From: Afipia sp. GAS231
Lineage (GTDB): Bacteria > Pseudomonadota > Alphaproteobacteria > Rhizobiales > Xanthobacteraceae
Length of the DNA stretch: 64,000 nucleotides
Assembly (NCBI RefSeq): GCF_900103365.1
Contig: NZ_LT629703.1
Coordinates: 558,001-622,000 of the forward strand
Direction of reading: 5' to 3'
Shown: positions 27,406 through 35,853 of the stretch, in pieces
How positions within the stretch are numbered: the first letter of the stretch is position 1
Layout of the letters: the number at the start of each line of letters is the position of its first letter
Translations under genes and position numbers: made by a program
Notes under the pieces: generated by a model
Told to the model about the DNA's origin: nothing
Database searches by the model: none
What the model saw: only the letters and a program-made list of their open reading frames with translations

Positions 27406-27936
27406 ATGAGCGCAACCCTGGACGAGCGAAATGCCGGTGGCTACTCGGTCGCCTATGTGCGCGAAGACATCTACTTTCCCGTCTACATCAGTGCTGCGCT
27501 GGCTGCGATATTCTGCACGGCCGCCTGGATCACCGGCGCCATCTATTGGTTGTTACCTGCCGTGGCAGCGGCCGGCTTCACCTACTACAACATCCCCCTG
27601 CTGGAGACCGGGCGGCCGACCATCGGCGCCAATCAATATGGCATCTTCATCCAGGCCTTCGGATTGATACGCTGGCGGGCCATCGAGCGCATCGATGTCG
27701 TTCAGATCGCCGAGCGGGCGATGACGGTCCATGAGCTTCAGATTGTGCTCAACGCACCGCTCCGCAGCGCTCTCGTCGTCGATTGGCGCAAGCAGCCGAT
27801 CTACCGCCTGCTGATGCGCCTACCTTGGCGCATGGACCACAATGGCGCCTTGCGGATCAGTCTGGAGCCGTTCGATCAGCCGCCGGATGTGATCCACCGA
27901 ACATTCCTCAGGATGTGGCGCTTCTATCGGAGCTAG
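27406..27936 (+). CDS. Membrane protein of unknown function, PH-like C-terminal part
   Basis: 176 residues. After about 25 polar residues come two membrane helices (VYISAALAAIFCTAAWITGAI and YWLLPAVAAAGFTYY), then a soluble part with GANQYGIFIQAFGLIRWRAIERIDVVQI, a pattern like bacterial PH-like (YdbS/YokE-type) domains that follow paired helices. No catalytic residues are visible. It stands alone between rpmG and a repeat element. The family assignment is by eye and weak. Confidence 0.7.
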   Translation: MSATLDERNAGGYSVAYVREDIYFPVYISAALAAIFCTAAWITGAIYWLLPAVAAAGFTYYNIPLLETGRPTIGANQYGIFIQAFGLIRWRAIERIDVVQIAERAMTVHELQIVLNAPLRSALVVDWRKQPIYRLLMRLPWRMDHNGALRISLEPFDQPPDVIHRTFLRMWRFYRS

Positions 27937-28063
27937 AGCGTTTTCGAGCGAAAGCCTGCCCCGGACTTGATCCGGGGTGGATGCCGGTTCGCGTAAAGAA
28001 AACGCGTCAAAACAAAAGACTAGAGCCCGGTTCTGATTCAATCAGAACCGAAAGGGCTCTAGA
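27937..28063. repeat. Modular intergenic repeat, family A, full copy
   Basis: It starts at the stop of the preceding gene. Order: GAGCGTTTTCGAGCGAAAGC, CCCCGGACTTGATCCGGGG hairpin, GCCGGTTCGCG, AAAACGCGTCAAAA, then a second palindrome in which GGTTCTGATT (28029-28038) pairs with AATCAGAACC (28040-28049), flanked by CTAGAGCC and GGGCTCTAG. The copy at 30027-30151 is nearly its exact reverse complement. Confidence 0.85.
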
Positions 28064-28160
28064 CTAGCCCGTCGCGAGGTCTCGGGACAGGTTGGCACGG
28101 CGAAAGGCGCTCGGGCGTCCGTGGTATCGGCCCGATCCGCATTGTAACCTAGGTCTTCAT

Positions 28161-28289
28161 TCAGCCGCCGAAGGCCTCATCGCGCAAATGCGCATCAGAG
28201 ATCCGCGCTTCGGGATTATGCGTGATGGTCATGAACCAAACGAGGCTGAAGAACAGCGACCACGCAGTGTTCCAATAGAACCAGTTCAT
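28161..28289 (-). CDS. 42-residue small membrane protein downstream of amtB
   Basis: ATG 28289 is preceded by GAGGAGATC, a strong ribosome binding site seven bases away; TGA lies at 28161. The protein starts MNWFYWNTAWSLFF, has one helix to about residue 22 (SLVWFMTITHNPE) and a charged tail ending DEAFGG. It is on the same strand as amtB, 175 bases downstream, so it might be on the same or its own transcript. No family recognised; the ribosome site and composition are the support. Confidence 0.6.
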   Translation of the reverse strand: MNWFYWNTAWSLFFSLVWFMTITHNPEARISDAHLRDEAFGG

Positions 28290-28464
28290 GTGATCTCCTC
28301 GCCGAGTGATCACCGCGAGCAGTAAAGTAGTTAGAACTGGCTGGACCCAACACCCCCATTGAGGTTTGGCCGCCTCGATCGTTTCCAGCCCGTTCAGGGG
28401 CAGCTTTTTTCCGCAACGGCCGGCGATGAACGCCGGCGCTGCAGGACGCTGCCTTGGCTCTACA

Positions 28465-29856
28465 TTATTGCACGACTTCTCCGTGCAGCGCGAGGTCCAA
28501 CCCTTCCCGCTCGATGTCTTGCGTCACGCGGAGACCGATGAACATCTTGACCACAAAAAGGATGATCAGGCTGACGACGGCGTCATAAACGAAAACGGTG
28601 GCCACGCCGATGCATTGGTTGAAGAACTGTCCAACGTTGCCCTCCAGAGCGCCTGGGGTTCCACCGTATTGCTCGACCGCGAACACCCCGGTCAGAAGCG
28701 CCCCGACGATGCCGCCGATCGCGTGAACACCGAAACAATCGAGCGCGTCGTCATAGCTGAACAGGCGCTTCAAGCCGGTGCACCCCCAGTAGCAGAAGAC
28801 GCCTGCCGCGATTCCGATGGCGAAGGCGCCGACCGGCCCGACGAAGCCGGAAGCCGGCGTAATCGCGACAAGGCCGGCGACCGCGCCCGAGCAGATGCCG
28901 ACGACGGTCGGCTTGCCCTTCAGCGCCCATTCCACCAGCATCCAGGTAAAGCCGGCAACTGCGGTAGCAATCTGGGTTACCAACATCGCCATTCCGGCTT
29001 GCATGCCCGCGGTCACGGCGGAGCCGGCGTTGAATCCGAACCAGCCAACCCACAGCAGGGAGGCGCCGATGAAGGTGAGCACCATGTTGTGCGCCGGCCC
29101 GGTTTCTTTCCGTTTGCCAAGCATGATCGCGCACATCAGCCCAGCAACACCGGCGTTGATATGCACGACAGTGCCGCCGGCGAAATCCAGCACTTTCACC
29201 CACGCGGCGTCGTTGCCGGCGGAGAAGATGCCGTCGGGTCCCCAGACCCAGTGCGCAATCGGCGCATAGACGAAAACCGCCCACAGGCCGATGAACCAGA
29301 GCATGGCCGAGAACTTCATCCGCTCGGCAAACGCGCCGGCGATCAACGCTGGCGTAATGATGGCGAACGTCATCTGAAAGCAGATGTACACGCTCTCAGG
29401 AATGGTCGCGGCGAGCGGATTGGGATTACCGATGCCTCCCTTGCCGATGTCGCTCAGGATGTCCTTCAGGAACATCCGATCCAGGCCCCCGATGAACGGC
29501 GAGCCGGCGCGAAACGCCATGCTGTAGGTAAAGAGCGCGAACAGAATGGTGACGAGGCAGGTGACGGCAAAGCTGGTCATCACCGTGTCGCCGACGTTCT
29601 TCTTGCGCACCATGCCACCATAGAACAGGCCGAGACCCGGAACGGTCATCATCAAGACGAGCGCGACCGACGTCAGCATCCATGCGGTATCGCCGGAGTT
29701 GGGTGTACACTTCTCGAGAATCTTGCCACCGCAGGCCGGCGGCCCCGCGTCTTCCGCGAGCGCGATGTCACCGAACAGCATGCAGAGAAGCGCAATCCCC
29801 AAGAGTGCAACCACGAAAGGCACGAGTCTTTGGCATGTGTATTTCCAGAGTCCCAT
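28465..29856 (-). CDS. amtB: Ammonium transporter
   Basis: 463 residues. A signal-like hydrophobic stretch (residues 10-38, ending ALAEDAG) is followed by eleven membrane helices. Signatures: AWMLTSVALVLMMTVPGLGLFYGGMVR, the first pore His in GGTVVHINAGVAGL, and the second in CFGVHAIGGIVGALLTG, plus GAFAERMKFSAM. I used ATG 29856, preceded by GAGGAGAG. Amt proteins are usually paired with glnK, which gates them; no glnK is adjacent on either side. Upstream I looked for a sigma-54 promoter and did not find a convincing one. Confidence 0.95.
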   Translation of the reverse strand: MGLWKYTCQRLVPFVVALLGIALLCMLFGDIALAEDAGPPACGGKILEKCTPNSGDTAWMLTSVALVLMMTVPGLGLFYGGMVRKKNVGDTVMTSFAVTCLVTILFALFTYSMAFRAGSPFIGGLDRMFLKDILSDIGKGGIGNPNPLAATIPESVYICFQMTFAIITPALIAGAFAERMKFSAMLWFIGLWAVFVYAPIAHWVWGPDGIFSAGNDAAWVKVLDFAGGTVVHINAGVAGLMCAIMLGKRKETGPAHNMVLTFIGASLLWVGWFGFNAGSAVTAGMQAGMAMLVTQIATAVAGFTWMLVEWALKGKPTVVGICSGAVAGLVAITPASGFVGPVGAFAIGIAAGVFCYWGCTGLKRLFSYDDALDCFGVHAIGGIVGALLTGVFAVEQYGGTPGALEGNVGQFFNQCIGVATVFVYDAVVSLIILFVVKMFIGLRVTQDIEREGLDLALHGEVVQ

Positions 29857-30026
29857 CGTCTCTCTCCTCGTCACAACGGATGTCGGTGAAGGTTTACCCA
29901 GCCACTTTGTCGATCTCTCCCATGCGAATGCGAACGGCGCGCCATCAGCACGACGCGAAAATTGGTGTGCCCTTTAGTTTGTTTCTGAGACTGTCTTGAA
30001 TGGCGCGCATGAACCGTCCGGTGCCT

Positions 30027-30151
30027 GGAGCCCGTTCGGTTCTGATTGAATCAGAACCGGGCTCTAGTCTTTTGTTTTGACGCGTTTTCTTTACGCGAAC
30101 CGGCATCCACCCCGGATCAAGTCCGGGGCAGGCTTTCGCTCGAAAACGCTC
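30027..30151. repeat. Modular intergenic repeat, family A, inverted full copy
   Basis: Reverse-oriented relative to the copy at 27937-28063. The GGTTCTGATT/AATCAGAACC palindrome comes first, then GACGCGTTTTCTTTACGCG, CCCCGGATCAAGTCCGGGG and CTCGAAAACGCTC. Confidence 0.85.
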
Positions 30152-30455
30152 TCGAGCGGCGACGGCAGGATCAACGCCGATTTTGGGCACAAGACTCGGG
30201 CTGCTCGACGTCGCGGCAACGTCGAGTTGAAATGGCTGGGGATTGGCGGCTGCCAGCCTCATGAACTACCTGCCTTCCCCTGACGTTCAGCCAGGGGCGG
30301 ACGATGTCGATGACGTTTCCCAAAACCGATTCTTGTCCTTGATCAGACAAGATTCGTGCCATCGAAGGCATTCGATTAACCTAATGAATTATCATCGATT
30401 TCTGGCTTCCCGGGCGAAGGCGCTCTGGTTTTCTGCCGCTTTTAACGGCACGAAC

Positions 30456-30497
30456 GCTTAAAACGCAGGCAGCACTTTCCGCTGCCTCATTTTAAGC
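30456..30497. terminator. Nested hairpin, likely terminator of the MFS gene
   Basis: Outer arms GCTTAAAA (30456-30463) and TTTTAAGC (30490-30497), inner arms AGGCAGC (30467-30473) and GCTGCCT (30481-30487). On the minus strand it lies 17 bases after the MFS stop, and the A/T outer arms supply the U-run. Confidence 0.7.
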
Positions 30498-30513
30498 TAC
30501 CTCCCGGTCAGCC

Positions 30514-31758
30514 TTACGCCGTTCGCAACATCGGCGGACCGCTCGGCCGGATCAGCGCGAATGCGACCTGGATGATTCCACCGGCGAGGCCCAGCGCGAC
30601 GCCGATGCGCCACGCCATGGTGTAGGAGCCGAGCTGGTCGTACAGCACCCCGCCGCCGAAGGCGCCGAGGAAGCTGCCGAGCTGATGGCTCATGAAGGCG
30701 AGCCCCTGGATCATCGCCTGCCATTTCAGGCCGAACATTTCGGCGACCGCCCCCGCCACCAGCGGCCCGACTCCCATCCACAGGAAGCCCATGATGGCGC
30801 CGAACAGCAACGTCGTCGCCGGCGTCGGCGGCAGCGCGAAATACCAGGCGAGCGCAATGGAACGGACGATGTAGATGCCGCCGAGCAGCGCGAGCTTGTT
30901 CCAGCGCTGGCCGGCCCAGCCGAAGAAGATGCTGCCGACCACGTTGAAGCCGCCGATCATGCCGAGCGTCTGCGCGCTCAGCATCGGATCCAGGCCGCAG
31001 ATCGCCAGATAGGACGGCAGATGGGTGGTGAGGAAGACGAGCTGCATGCCGCAAACGAAATAGGCGCCGGTCATCACCACGAAGGACGGGTTGGCGAACG
31101 CGACCTTGACGGCGACGCCGGCCGAGGTGTTGCCGATGTCGTCCGACGCCGGCTTCGGCAGCGGAATCTTGTCGACGCCGCCGGCAAACCAGGCCGCCGG
31201 AATCATCGCCAGCGCCAGCACGACGAAACCGGCCAGGCCCACGCGCCAGCCATAGCCTTCGTTGAGAATCTGCCCGAGCGGCGCCGAGAGCAGCGCGCCA
31301 AGCGATCCCGCTCCTGACACCAGACCCATCACCGTGCTGCGTACCGTCGCCGGCACCGCGCGCGCTGCAACCGACATCGCAATCGCCGCCGCGGTGCAGG
31401 CCAGCGACATGCCGATCAGCACGCCGCCGCCGATCATGACGCTGAGAAAACCATGCGCACCCGCCATCAATGTGAGTCCGGCGATGTAGAACAACGACCC
31501 GATCACCATGATGCTGCGAAAGCCGTAACGCACCGTCAGTGCGCCGGCGAGCGGCTGCAGGAAACCCCAGGCAAGGTTTTGCACGGCGATCGCCAGCGTG
31601 AAGTCGGAGACCGAAATGCCGATGTCGTGCGTCAGCGGCTGCATGAAGATGCCGAGCGACTGCCGCAGCCCCATGCTGAGCGTCAGCATCAGCGAAGCGC
31701 CGATCAGGATAGGCAATGTGGGGCGCAGGACTTGCACTAGCGACATTGATCGCGGCAT
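30514..31758 (-). CDS. MFS transporter
   Basis: 414 residues with twelve membrane helices and the MFS loop motif weakly present in LTVRYGFRSIMVIG after helix 2. The N-terminal half begins LRPTLPILIGASLMLTLSMGLRQSLGIFMQPLTHDIG, a hallmark of the monocarboxylate/oxalate-formate-like branch. ATG 31758 has GAGGGAG upstream. It is divergent from a TetR regulator, with a clean operator-like palindrome between the starts, so it is probably a regulated exporter or importer of a small organic acid; the substrate is inference. Confidence 0.92.
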   Translation of the reverse strand: MPRSMSLVQVLRPTLPILIGASLMLTLSMGLRQSLGIFMQPLTHDIGISVSDFTLAIAVQNLAWGFLQPLAGALTVRYGFRSIMVIGSLFYIAGLTLMAGAHGFLSVMIGGGVLIGMSLACTAAAIAMSVAARAVPATVRSTVMGLVSGAGSLGALLSAPLGQILNEGYGWRVGLAGFVVLALAMIPAAWFAGGVDKIPLPKPASDDIGNTSAGVAVKVAFANPSFVVMTGAYFVCGMQLVFLTTHLPSYLAICGLDPMLSAQTLGMIGGFNVVGSIFFGWAGQRWNKLALLGGIYIVRSIALAWYFALPPTPATTLLFGAIMGFLWMGVGPLVAGAVAEMFGLKWQAMIQGLAFMSHQLGSFLGAFGGGVLYDQLGSYTMAWRIGVALGLAGGIIQVAFALIRPSGPPMLRTA

Positions 31759-31823
31759 TGTTGTTGTTCTCCCTCGGGGCCGCGGCACGAAATCCGTGTC
31801 CTGCCTTTGCCGTCTGAAATGGG

Positions 31824-31839
31824 TACACAGACCTGTGTA
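31824..31839. promoter_or_regulatory. Candidate TetR operator
   Basis: Perfect seven-base arms TACACAG-AC-CTGTGTA (31824-31839), about 65 bases before the MFS start and 54 before the TetR start. Size and symmetry suit a TetR dimer acting on both promoters. Confidence 0.75.
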
Positions 31840-31892
31840 ACTAGGCTATAGAGTGGTCTTGCTGTCAAGACGAACGGACCTTGCGTATTCGC

Positions 31893-32564
31893 ATGCCTCC
31901 CCCGCCCGCAAAACCATCAGTACCGAAACCGTCCATGCAAAAGCCTGCGATGCAAAAGCCTGCGATGAAGGACCGGATTCTCGAAACCGCAGACAGGCTG
32001 TTCTATTTGCAGGGGATCCGCGCGGTCGGCGTCGATACGATCGCGGCCGAAATCGGCATCAGCAAGCGGACGCTGTACAACCATTTTCCTTCCAAGGACG
32101 CGCTGATCTCGGCCTATCTGGCGCGCCGCTTCGTGGCGCCGCGGCCCTCGGAGAAACCACCCGCCGAACAGATTCTCGGCACCTTCGATTCGCTGGAGCG
32201 GCGGTTCTCGGCCAAGGACTTTCGCGGCTGCCCGTTCGTCAACGCGGTCGCCGAACTCGGCAGCGGGGACCGGTCGGTGCGCAGAATCGCGGTTGCCTTC
32301 AAGGAAAGCCGGAGGCTGTGGTTTCGCGATCTGCTCGTGCGGCTCGGTGTCGCCGATGCCGAGGGTCTGGCGACGCAGCTCACGCTGCTCGTCGACGGCT
32401 CGATCGCTCAGGACCTCGTCCGCGACGATCCCGCCATGGCGCGCGCCGCCAAGCAAGCCGCAACGGTGCTGCTGGAAAATGCCGGGGTAAAGATCGACAG
32501 CGGCGCGATCGCGCCGAAACCGCGGCCTGCGGCGAAAAGGCACAAAGCAGCATCAGCCGATTGA
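31893..32564 (+). CDS. TetR-family transcriptional regulator
   Basis: The DNA-binding domain is MKDRILETADRLFYLQGIRAV, then IAAEIGISKRTLYNHFPSKDALISAYL, typical TetR. The ligand domain contains KDFRGCPFVNAVAELG, a motif shared by a large TetR subgroup. Before the domain are about 24 Pro/Lys/Ala-rich residues encoded partly by a 15-base tandem repeat that places in-frame ATG codons at 31935, 31950 and 31965. The true start could be any of these or ATG 31893; no ribosome site decides. The C-terminus is basic (PKPRPAAKRHKAASAD). Divergent from the MFS gene. Confidence 0.9.
   Translation: MPPPPAKPSVPKPSMQKPAMQKPAMKDRILETADRLFYLQGIRAVGVDTIAAEIGISKRTLYNHFPSKDALISAYLARRFVAPRPSEKPPAEQILGTFDSLERRFSAKDFRGCPFVNAVAELGSGDRSVRRIAVAFKESRRLWFRDLLVRLGVADAEGLATQLTLLVDGSIAQDLVRDDPAMARAAKQAATVLLENAGVKIDSGAIAPKPRPAAKRHKAASAD
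31935..31964 (+). repeat. 15-base tandem repeat at the TetR gene start
   Basis: ATGCAAAAGCCTGCG occurs twice exactly (31935-31949, 31950-31964) and is followed by ATGAAGG. Each unit supplies an in-frame ATG and encodes Met-Gln-Lys-Pro-Ala. Confidence 0.9.
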
Positions 32565-32740
32565 ACCCCCTCACCGTCGTCCCTGCCTAGTGCGCAATTG
32601 CGCACGGGCGCAGGGACCCATACGCCGTGGCGTATCGGTAAGGCGATGTGGTAGTTACCTTCTGCAAAAATCAGCGCCGGTGGTTATGGGACCCTGCGTG
32701 CGCAGAGACGACGCCAGAATCGGCGGCAAAGGGAGTGACA

Positions 32741-33958
32741 ATGGAAGACCTTAAAGTGACCGCAGGCGGTTACGACTTCAAGCCGGCCCGCGCGGCCATG
32801 CAGCGCTATGTCGACAACAACCTGCTGTCAGGCATTTCCTGGGCGGTCATGGTCGGCCGGGACCTGGTCGACGTGAACTGCGTCGGCTGGGCCGACAAGG
32901 AAGCGCAGACGCCGCTCCGCACCGATCACATTTTCCGGGTTTTCTCCAACACCAAGCTGATCACCTCCTGCGCGGCGCTGCTGCTGATGGAAGAAGGCAA
33001 ATTTGCGCTCGACGATCCGATCGAGAAGTTTATTCCGCAGCTCGGAAATCGAAAGGTGTTACGACCAGGCGCGACCTCGCTTGACGATACCGAGCCGGCG
33101 AAGAGCTCGATCACCATCCGTCAGCTCCTGAGCCACAGCTCCGGCCTGAGCTACGGCTTTTTCGATCCCGGCACCGTCATCTTCAAGGCGCTCAACGATC
33201 GCGGCGTCCACAATCCCATGACCACGCTGGCGCAGATGGTCGACGTGCTGGCCGACCTGCCGCTGATCTATCAGCCGGGGACGTCCTGGGAATACTCGCT
33301 GGCGATCGACGTGGTGGCTCGGCTGGTCGAAGTCATCAGCGGCCAGAGCTTCGATGCGTTCATCAAGGCGCGGATTCTCGATCCGCTCGGCATGGTCGAT
33401 ACCGGCTTCGTCGTGCCGGTAAAGGATCAGGGACGGCTGGTGGCCTACTACGCCGGCGCCGACCTGATGAAGCCGATGGAGCCGGGCCTGACGCGGACCG
33501 ACAACGCGCCCTTCCCCGGCGCCTATCTGCATCCTGTCGCGCGGCTCAATGGCGGTGGCGGCCTGGTCTCGACCATGCCCGACATGGTGGCGCTGATCCG
33601 CAGCCTGCTGCCCGGCGGCAAGACCCTGCTCAAGCCCGAGACGATCGCGCAGATGATGACCAACCAGTTGCCGGATGGTCAGTGGATACGCTTTGCCATG
33701 CTGGGAGAAATGCCTGGCCAGGCACACGGTCTGGCGGGCGGACTGATCCTGCAGCCTTCGCCGCTTCTGCATCCCGATGCGACCGGGGAGTTCTACTGGG
33801 GCGGCGTCGCCGGTACGCAATGGTGGATCTCGCCGAAGCGCAACATGGCCGGCGTGATGATGGCGCAGCGCCAGATGGCGTTCGTCCATCCGTTCTCGTT
33901 CGAGTTCAAGCGGCTGGCGTATGATGCGGTCAAGGAAGGCGCCCGGGCTGTGGCCTGA
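32741..33958 (+). CDS. Serine hydrolase of the beta-lactamase (class C/EstB-like) family
   Basis: 405 residues. The nucleophile motif SxxK is SNTK (Ser69-Lys72) in FRVFSNTKLITSCAALLLMEEG. LSHSSGLSYGF and the YSL motif after PGTSWEY follow, then GGGGLVSTMPDMVALIRSLL and WGGVAGTQWWISP. The lack of a signal peptide points to a cytoplasmic esterase rather than a beta-lactamase. ATG 32741 is preceded by GGGAGTG. It follows the TetR gene by 176 bases and is on the same strand, but a link is not evident. A palindromic repeat follows. Confidence 0.9.
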   Translation: MEDLKVTAGGYDFKPARAAMQRYVDNNLLSGISWAVMVGRDLVDVNCVGWADKEAQTPLRTDHIFRVFSNTKLITSCAALLLMEEGKFALDDPIEKFIPQLGNRKVLRPGATSLDDTEPAKSSITIRQLLSHSSGLSYGFFDPGTVIFKALNDRGVHNPMTTLAQMVDVLADLPLIYQPGTSWEYSLAIDVVARLVEVISGQSFDAFIKARILDPLGMVDTGFVVPVKDQGRLVAYYAGADLMKPMEPGLTRTDNAPFPGAYLHPVARLNGGGGLVSTMPDMVALIRSLLPGGKTLLKPETIAQMMTNQLPDGQWIRFAMLGEMPGQAHGLAGGLILQPSPLLHPDATGEFYWGGVAGTQWWISPKRNMAGVMMAQRQMAFVHPFSFEFKRLAYDAVKEGARAVA

Positions 33959-33985
33959 CGTCACGACTGTCACATCCATAACGAC

Positions 33986-34085
33986 TGTCATCCCCGCGAA
34001 GGCGGGTGATCCAGTATTCCAGAGACGGTTGTTACTAAACTGAGACGCCGCGGCGTACTGGATCCCCGCCTTCGCGGGGATGACA
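33986..34085. repeat. Palindromic intergenic repeat (GTCATCCCCGCG family)
   Basis: Arms 33986-34016 and 34056-34085 are inverted copies with one inserted base, core TCATCCCCGCGAAGGCGGG, and a 39-base loop. It lies between convergent serine hydrolase and pleD. The ends read TGTCAT and ATGACA. Confidence 0.88.
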
Positions 34086-34101
34086 TCCGATGGTGTTGCG
34101 G

Positions 34102-35475
34102 CTACGCCGCAGCCGAAACCACCCTATTCCGCCCGTCATGCTTGGCGCGGTACAGCGCGGTGTCGGCGCGCTTCAGCACGTCGGCGACCGGCTCGCCCTT
34201 GCGCTCCAGCGTCGTCAGGCCGATCGAGATCGTGACTTCGATGCGCTTCGCCCCCTTGTTGACGGCGAAGGTTTCGCCGGCGATCGAGCGGCGCAGCCGT
34301 TCCGCCACCATGCCGGCGACGTGAAGGTCGGTTTCCGGCATCACGATGACGAATTCCTCGCCGCCGTAGCGGCAGGCGAGGTCGATGCCGCGGATCGACT
34401 TGCGAATCCGCACCGCGAATTCGCGCAGCACGTCGTCGCCGGCGTCGTGGCCGTAATTGTCGTTGATGGCCTTGAAGAAATCGATGTCGAGGATCATCAG
34501 CGCCAGCGGCTTGCCGCGGCTCGAGGCCTGCTCGGCCAGCGTCGCCAGATGGCTTTCCATGTAGCGGCGGTTATGCAGGCCGGTCAGCGCGTCGGTGATC
34601 GCCATTTCGATCGAGTTCTGCACATTGTCGCGCAGATGATCCGTATAGCGCCGCTTGCGGATCTGGGTGCGCGCCCGCGCCAGCAGTTCGTTCTTGTCCA
34701 CCGGACGCAGCAGGTAATCGTTGACGCCGATTTCGAGCCCGCGCAGCAGCCGCGCATTGTTGTCGGCGTCGGAGATCGCCAGAATTGGCATCTGGCGGGT
34801 GCGCTCCAGCGAGCGCGCCTGGCTGCACAGCCGCAGGCCGTCATAGTTCTCCAGGCTGAGCGAAACGATCAGCAGGTCGTAGTTGCCGTCGGCGGCGTGA
34901 AACAGCGCTTCCGCCGGATTGGTCTCGACATCGACGGTATGCTCGGCGGCAAGGAGCGGCGCCAGCCGCTCGTAGGACGACGGCCGGTCGTCGACCAGCA
35001 GAATGCGGCCGCCGACGCCCCTGTCGGCGACGGCGCTGCGCTCGGGCGCCTCCATGCCGATTTCCAGCGAGGTGATGGCGCGCATCCGCAGCTCGTCGGT
35101 CATCATCTTCAGCCGCGTCAAGGAACGGACGCGCGCGATCAGCACGACGTCCGACACCGGCTTGGTCAGGAAATCGTCGGCCCCGGCCTCGAGCCCGCGG
35201 ACGCGATCGGCCGCGCTGTCCAGCGCCGTGATGATCACCACCGGAATGTAATGCGTGGCCGGGTTGGACTTCAGCCGGCGGCAGACCTCGAAACCGTCCA
35301 TGTCGGGCATCATGACGTCGAGCAGGATGATGTCGCATTCGGCGCGCGAACAGATATCCAGCGCTTGCGCGCCGTTGGAAGCGGTCAACACGTCGAAATA
35401 TTCGGCCGAAAGACGGGCTTCCAAGAGTTTGACGTTGGCGGGAACATCATCGACGACCAGAATACGCGCAGACAT
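34102..35475 (-). CDS. pleD: Response regulator diguanylate cyclase PleD
   Basis: 457 residues: receiver 1, receiver 2, GGDEF. Receiver 1 has Asp9-Asp10, phosphoacceptor Asp53 (ILLDVMMPDMDG) and the TKPVS lysine. In receiver 2 (residues 155-275) the acceptor position reads Ser205 (LLIVSLSLEN), so it is a pseudo-receiver used for dimer contacts, as in Caulobacter PleD. The active site GGEEF is at 371-375 and the product-inhibition site RxxD (RGID, 362-365) is intact. It makes c-di-GMP and drives the swarmer-to-stalked transition in Caulobacter. It lies 12 bases downstream of divK, the conserved operon. Confidence 0.96.
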   Translation of the reverse strand: MSARILVVDDVPANVKLLEARLSAEYFDVLTASNGAQALDICSRAECDIILLDVMMPDMDGFEVCRRLKSNPATHYIPVVIITALDSAADRVRGLEAGADDFLTKPVSDVVLIARVRSLTRLKMMTDELRMRAITSLEIGMEAPERSAVADRGVGGRILLVDDRPSSYERLAPLLAAEHTVDVETNPAEALFHAADGNYDLLIVSLSLENYDGLRLCSQARSLERTRQMPILAISDADNNARLLRGLEIGVNDYLLRPVDKNELLARARTQIRKRRYTDHLRDNVQNSIEMAITDALTGLHNRRYMESHLATLAEQASSRGKPLALMILDIDFFKAINDNYGHDAGDDVLREFAVRIRKSIRGIDLACRYGGEEFVIVMPETDLHVAGMVAERLRRSIAGETFAVNKGAKRIEVTISIGLTTLERKGEPVADVLKRADTALYRAKHDGRNRVVSAAA

Positions 35476-35487
35476 CGAAACTCACTC

Positions 35488-35853
35488 CTACCCGATAAAA
35501 CGCCGTACCGTTTCAATAAACTTGCCGACCGAAATTGGTTTGGACAAATACGCCTCGCAACCGCCCTCGCGGATGCGTTCTTCGTCGCCCTTCATCGCAA
35601 ACGCAGTCACCGCGACCACCGGAATGGCGCGCAGTTCCGGATCGTCCTTGATCCAGCGCGTCACTTCGAGGCCCGATACCTGCGGAAGCTGGATATCCAT
35701 CAGGATCAGATCGGGGCGAAGCTTGCGCACGAGATCGAGCGCCTCGAACCCGTTGCTGGTGCCCGAGGTTTGATAGCCGTGCGCTTCCAACAGATCGCGA
35801 AAGAGCTTCATGTTGAGCTCGTTGTCTTCGACGATCAGGACGGTTTTGGCCAT
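35488..35853 (-). CDS. divK: Single-domain response regulator DivK
   Basis: 121 residues, one receiver domain without output. Asp9, Asp10 and phosphoacceptor Asp53 ([13 protein letters not shown]), the Thr in AVTAFAMKG and the Lys in YLSKPIS are present. DivK passes phosphoryl state from DivJ/PleC to the cell-cycle kinase DivL/CckA, controlling CtrA. Identification rests on [19 protein letters not shown] and on the adjacent pleD downstream. Its 231-base upstream region contains GATTC and GACTC, possible CcrM sites, but no clear TTAA-N7-TTAA CtrA box. Confidence 0.95.
   Translation of the reverse strand: MAKTVLIVEDNELNMKLFRDLLEAHGYQTSGTSNGFEALDLVRKLRPDLILMDIQLPQVSGLEVTRWIKDDPELRAIPVVAVTAFAMKGDEERIREGGCEAYLSKPISVGKFIETVRRFIG

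Larger units (their letters stand above)
29857..30513. other. Long intergenic region upstream of amtB
   Basis: 657 bases without a credible gene. It contains a full family A repeat (30027-30151), a 7-base dyad TCTTGTC-N8-GACAAGA (30331-30352) and a nested hairpin near 30456-30497. Short frames inside the repeat recur at other copies and are artefacts. Confidence 0.7.

Noticed and set aside
27820..28041. Short frame starting MNQNRALVFCFDAF
   Set aside because: The same peptide appears in the repeat copy at 30046; it is encoded by the family A repeat and not by a gene.
29900..29990. Possible sigma-54 promoter for amtB
   Set aside because: On the minus strand GGGCAC is followed, at the right distance, by TTTT instead of TTGC, so the -12 element is missing.
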